DNA from: Vallitaleaceae bacterium 9-2
Lineage (GTDB): Bacteria; Bacillota; Clostridia; Lachnospirales; Vallitaleaceae
Assembly: GCA_038396585.1 (NCBI GenBank)
Contig: CP121691.1
Location: 1,674,001 to 1,738,000 of the forward strand
Direction: 5' to 3'
DNA: 64,000 nucleotides
The translations under genes were made by a program, and so were the position numbers. A model generated the notes under the pieces. The model did no database searches, had not been told where the DNA came from, and saw only the letters and a list, made by a program, of their open reading frames with translations. This document shows positions 61,675 through 64,000 of the stretch, piece by piece (the stretch's first letter is position 1; the number at the start of each line of letters is the position of its first letter).

Positions 61675-63558
61675 ATGAGCCGAATACATCTTTTAGATCA
61701 AGATACGATTAATAAAATAGCAGCAGGTGAAGTGGTTGAGCGCCCTTTGTCTATTGTAAAAGAATGTGTAGAAAACTCGATTGACGCAAAGGCGAATGCA
61801 ATTACTGTGGAAATTGAAGATGGCGGGTTGAAAAGCATTCGAATCACAGATAATGGTATTGGTATGTCAAAAGAAGACGTCGAGTCTGCATTTTTACGCC
61901 ATGCAACCAGTAAAATTACAGATGCAGATGATTTGGATCATATCAGATCATTAGGTTTTCGTGGAGAGGCGTTAGCAAGTATTGCAGCGGTCTCGATGGT
62001 TGAATGCATTACAAAAAATGAAGATGCATTAACAGGCGTACGTTATTTGATTGAAGGGGGGCAAGAAAAGCAAATTGAAGATATCGGATGCCCAAGTGGT
62101 ACCACATTTGTCGTTCGAGAACTTTTCTATAATGTCCCTGCGCGCAAAAAGTTTTTAAAAACGCCACGTACAGAAGCAGGATATATTACGGACTTAATTT
62201 ATCGCTTAGCATTAAGTCATCCAGGTATTTCGTTTAAATATATTGTGAACAAAAAAGTGAAACTGCATACCTCAGGCAATTATGCATTATTGGACTGTGT
62301 TTATCAGGTTTTTGGGAAAGAATATGCAAAAAAAAGTAAGGAAGTCAATTACACGTTTGGAGAATATACAGTTACAGGGTATATTGGAGAACCTGAATTA
62401 AGCCGAGGTAATCGTCAATATGAAATCTATTATGTAAATAATCGTTATATTAAATCAAAGTGGATTCAAGAAGGCATTGAAGAGGGATTTAAAGAAGCCA
62501 TGATGATTAATCAGTTTCCTTTTGCGGTGATGTTTTTAAAGTGCCCAACACACCTGTTGGATATCAATGTACATCCGACCAAGATGCAAGCACGATTTGA
62601 CGATGAGATGCTTATACGCCAGATTTTTAAAGAGGCGGTGATACATACTCTTCGTCAAAAAGAGCCGGTTGTTGATGTGACGCTTAGTGAATCAAAGGAT
62701 GAAAAAGAACGAATACGCAGTGAAAAAAAACAACATCAAAAACTCATTAAGGAAGCACCGGAACCTTTTGAAGTTAAACGTCGAGAAACGTATACGCAAC
62801 CACCAACAGAATATATAAAACCTCAGATACAAAACAAAAATGTTGAATCGTCTCAACCAAGTCGGCCAAACCCAAAGCAGACTCAGCCAAACTCAAAACA
62901 GCCTCAGCCTAACCCTATGTTTCAAAACACACAAACGGCAGAACCGGTATCGATGGATTTGTTTTTAGACGAACAAAAAGTGCAAAAACATCGTGTTATC
63001 GGACAGCTTTTCAAGACGTATTGGCTGGTAGAGTATCACAAAGAATTATATATTATTGATCAACATGCTGCCCATGAAAAAGTGCTTTATGAATCCTGGG
63101 TTGAAAAAATTGAAAAGCACAATATTTCTTCTCAGATGCTTTTAGAATCAAAGGTATATGATTTGTCCGATCGTGAGTTTGAACTGTTTCAAGAACATCA
63201 GCAGGCGATTGCGGATTTGGGATTTGATGTGGAAGAATTTGGTGGAAATTCAATCGTGCTAAAGAGTGTTCCATATCTATTGAATGCACCACTTACAAAT
63301 ATGGATTTTATTCATTTTTTTGACCAATTGCGTTCAGGACTCCAAATGAAAAAGCAAGAACGTTATCTTCATGAATTAGCAACAATCGCTTGTAAGGCAG
63401 CGATTAAAGGTCGGGATAAAATAACGGTCTTAGAATATCAAAGCTTGATTGAACAACTTTTGCAACTTAACGATCCGTACCATTGCCCTCATGGTCGACC
63501 AACAATGATTCGAATGAGTGAGCAGGAACTCGAAAAAAAATTCAAACGAATTGTATGA
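61675..63558 (+). CDS. mutL: DNA mismatch repair protein MutL (endonuclease type)
   Basis: Links MutS to strand excision. The N-terminal GHKL ATPase (about 1-330) has NKIAAGEVVERP, ITDNGIGM and GFRGEALASI. A Lys/Gln/Pro-rich linker (about 340-435) precedes the C-terminal dimerisation domain, which has DQHAAHEKVLYE near 462-473 and CPHGRP near 604. These metal-site motifs mark the endonuclease-active MutL found in bacteria without MutH. It has 627 residues from the ATG at 61675, which follows AGAGGTGAC; a GTG at 61669 lies inside that site. Confidence 0.97.
   Translation: MSRIHLLDQDTINKIAAGEVVERPLSIVKECVENSIDAKANAITVEIEDGGLKSIRITDNGIGMSKEDVESAFLRHATSKITDADDLDHIRSLGFRGEALASIAAVSMVECITKNEDALTGVRYLIEGGQEKQIEDIGCPSGTTFVVRELFYNVPARKKFLKTPRTEAGYITDLIYRLALSHPGISFKYIVNKKVKLHTSGNYALLDCVYQVFGKEYAKKSKEVNYTFGEYTVTGYIGEPELSRGNRQYEIYYVNNRYIKSKWIQEGIEEGFKEAMMINQFPFAVMFLKCPTHLLDINVHPTKMQARFDDEMLIRQIFKEAVIHTLRQKEPVVDVTLSESKDEKERIRSEKKQHQKLIKEAPEPFEVKRRETYTQPPTEYIKPQIQNKNVESSQPSRPNPKQTQPNSKQPQPNPMFQNTQTAEPVSMDLFLDEQKVQKHRVIGQLFKTYWLVEYHKELYIIDQHAAHEKVLYESWVEKIEKHNISSQMLLESKVYDLSDREFELFQEHQQAIADLGFDVEEFGGNSIVLKSVPYLLNAPLTNMDFIHFFDQLRSGLQMKKQERYLHELATIACKAAIKGRDKITVLEYQSLIEQLLQLNDPYHCPHGRPTMIRMSEQELEKKFKRIV
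62866..62907 (+). repeat. Two 21-base tandem repeats in the MutL linker
   Basis: Two imperfect in-frame copies (62866-62886 and 62887-62907) encode Pro/Asn/Gln-rich units (PNPKQTQ and PNSKQPQ), with a third decayed start. They lie in the disordered linker, so a change in copy number would not break the domains. Confidence 0.7.
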
Positions 63559-63575
63559 TATGAAAGTGTGTAGTG

Positions 63576-64000
63576 ATGATGGATAAGAAAAAATTAATTG
63601 TTGTTGCTGGTCCGACAGCTAGTGGAAAAACAGCTGTCTCAGTAGCGCTTGCAAAAAAAATCCAAGGAGAGATTATCTCTGCAGATTCGATGCAGGTATA
63701 TAAATATATGGATATAGGGTCAGCTAAAATTACTAAAGAACAGATGGAAGGTGTAGCCCATCATCTCATTGATGTTTTGGAGCCGGATGAGGACTTTAGT
63801 GTACACCGGTTTCAAATGATGGCTAAAAAGGCCATGGATAGTATTTACGCAAAGCAGGCGACGCCTATTATCGCAGGAGGGACAGGCTTTTATATTCAAT
63901 CTGTTGTTAATGATATTGATTTTTCACAAACAGATGAGCAAGCCCATGTCCGACGACAAGTAGAAGAGTATTTTGAAAAGTACGGAGGAGATGGCTTACA
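63576..64000 (+). CDS. miaA: tRNA dimethylallyltransferase MiaA, N-terminal part (partial)
   Basis: Adds the dimethylallyl group to A37 of tRNAs, making the substrate of MiaB. The first 141 codons are in the window. They show the P-loop GPTASGKTA near 12-20, the ISADSMQVYKYMDIGSAK region near 38-55, HHLIDVLEPDEDFSV near 67-81 and AGGTGFYIQ near 109. Two adjacent ATGs (63576 and 63579) could start it. No strong ribosome site is visible; GAAAG lies about 10 bases upstream. It lies 17 bases after mutL. Confidence 0.95.
   Translation, partial: MMDKKKLIVVAGPTASGKTAVSVALAKKIQGEIISADSMQVYKYMDIGSAKITKEQMEGVAHHLIDVLEPDEDFSVHRFQMMAKKAMDSIYAKQATPIIAGGTGFYIQSVVNDIDFSQTDEQAHVRRQVEEYFEKYGGDGL

Overview
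This is a 64-kb stretch of low-GC Firmicute chromosome, most likely from an anaerobic, spore-forming member of the Clostridia. The evidence is A+T-rich coding sequence, strong AGGAGG-type ribosome sites, a GerM-type spore protein, acetate fermentation genes (pta-ackA), an adenosylcobalamin-dependent ribonucleotide reductase, several radical-SAM enzymes, and gene order. From about 12.4 to 49 kb the order closely follows the conserved Firmicute housekeeping region known from Bacillus subtilis (yloC-gmk-rpoZ-priA-def-fmt-rsmB-rlmN-prpC-prkC-rsgA-rpe-thiN-rpmB-yloU-yloV-recG ... plsX-acpP-rnc-smc-ftsY-ylxM-ffh-rpsP-khpA-rimM-trmD-rplS-lepB-rbgA). I cannot name the species. I see no rRNA, tRNA, CRISPR array, insertion sequence or prophage. 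Genes are packed tightly, and no gene-free stretch exceeds about 250 bases.

Layout. 0-0.4 kb: the 5' part of a glutamine-dependent NAD synthase on the minus strand. 0.5-7.6 kb: comEA, a response regulator, its histidine kinase, a double-GerMN lipoprotein, a ComEC split into a membrane-channel gene and a metallo-beta-lactamase gene, and holA. 7.7-12.4 kb: rpsT (minus), a small alarmone synthetase in its own transcription unit, an RsuA-type pseudouridine synthase, a HAD phosphatase and a YgiQ radical-SAM protein. 12.4-26.1 kb: one long same-strand run from yloC to thiN covering nucleotide supply, replication restart, N-terminal formyl handling, rRNA methylation, the Ser/Thr kinase-phosphatase pair, and thiamine and pentose enzymes. 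26.2-35.9 kb: rpmB (minus), asp23-like and fakA-like genes, recG, rsmD, coaD, a coiled-coil protein, then tmcAL (minus) divergent from pta-ackA. 36-49 kb: yceD-rpmF, plsX-acpP, rnc-smc-ftsY, ylxM-ffh, rpsP-khpA, rimM-trmD, rplS, lepB, rbgA. 49-54 kb: an FAD oxidoreductase, a DUF2161 nuclease-fold protein, threonine ammonia-lyase and a secreted LysM 5'-nucleotidase. 54-56.6 kb: nrdJ (minus) behind two NrdR-type boxes. 56.7-64 kb: ppk2, then miaB-mutS-mutL-miaA, with miaA cut by the window edge.

The genes mainly serve ribosome and tRNA maturation, SRP-dependent export, chromosome maintenance and mismatch repair, lipid precursor supply and central acetate metabolism. I found no clearly foreign island or new defence system. 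The most unusual signals are regulatory or structural. They are a perfect 20-bp inverted repeat inside the first codons of rnc, which would be a natural RNase III substrate; a ComEC gene with a perfect ribosome site but only an ATC codon at the expected start; a histidine kinase with a similar start problem; the ComEC split; a regulator-kinase-GerM lipoprotein arrangement like actinobacterial MtrAB-LpqB; paired NrdR boxes over the nrdJ promoter; and a 48-bp perfect palindrome that contains the rpoZ stop codon. Promoter, terminator and operator calls were made by eye.
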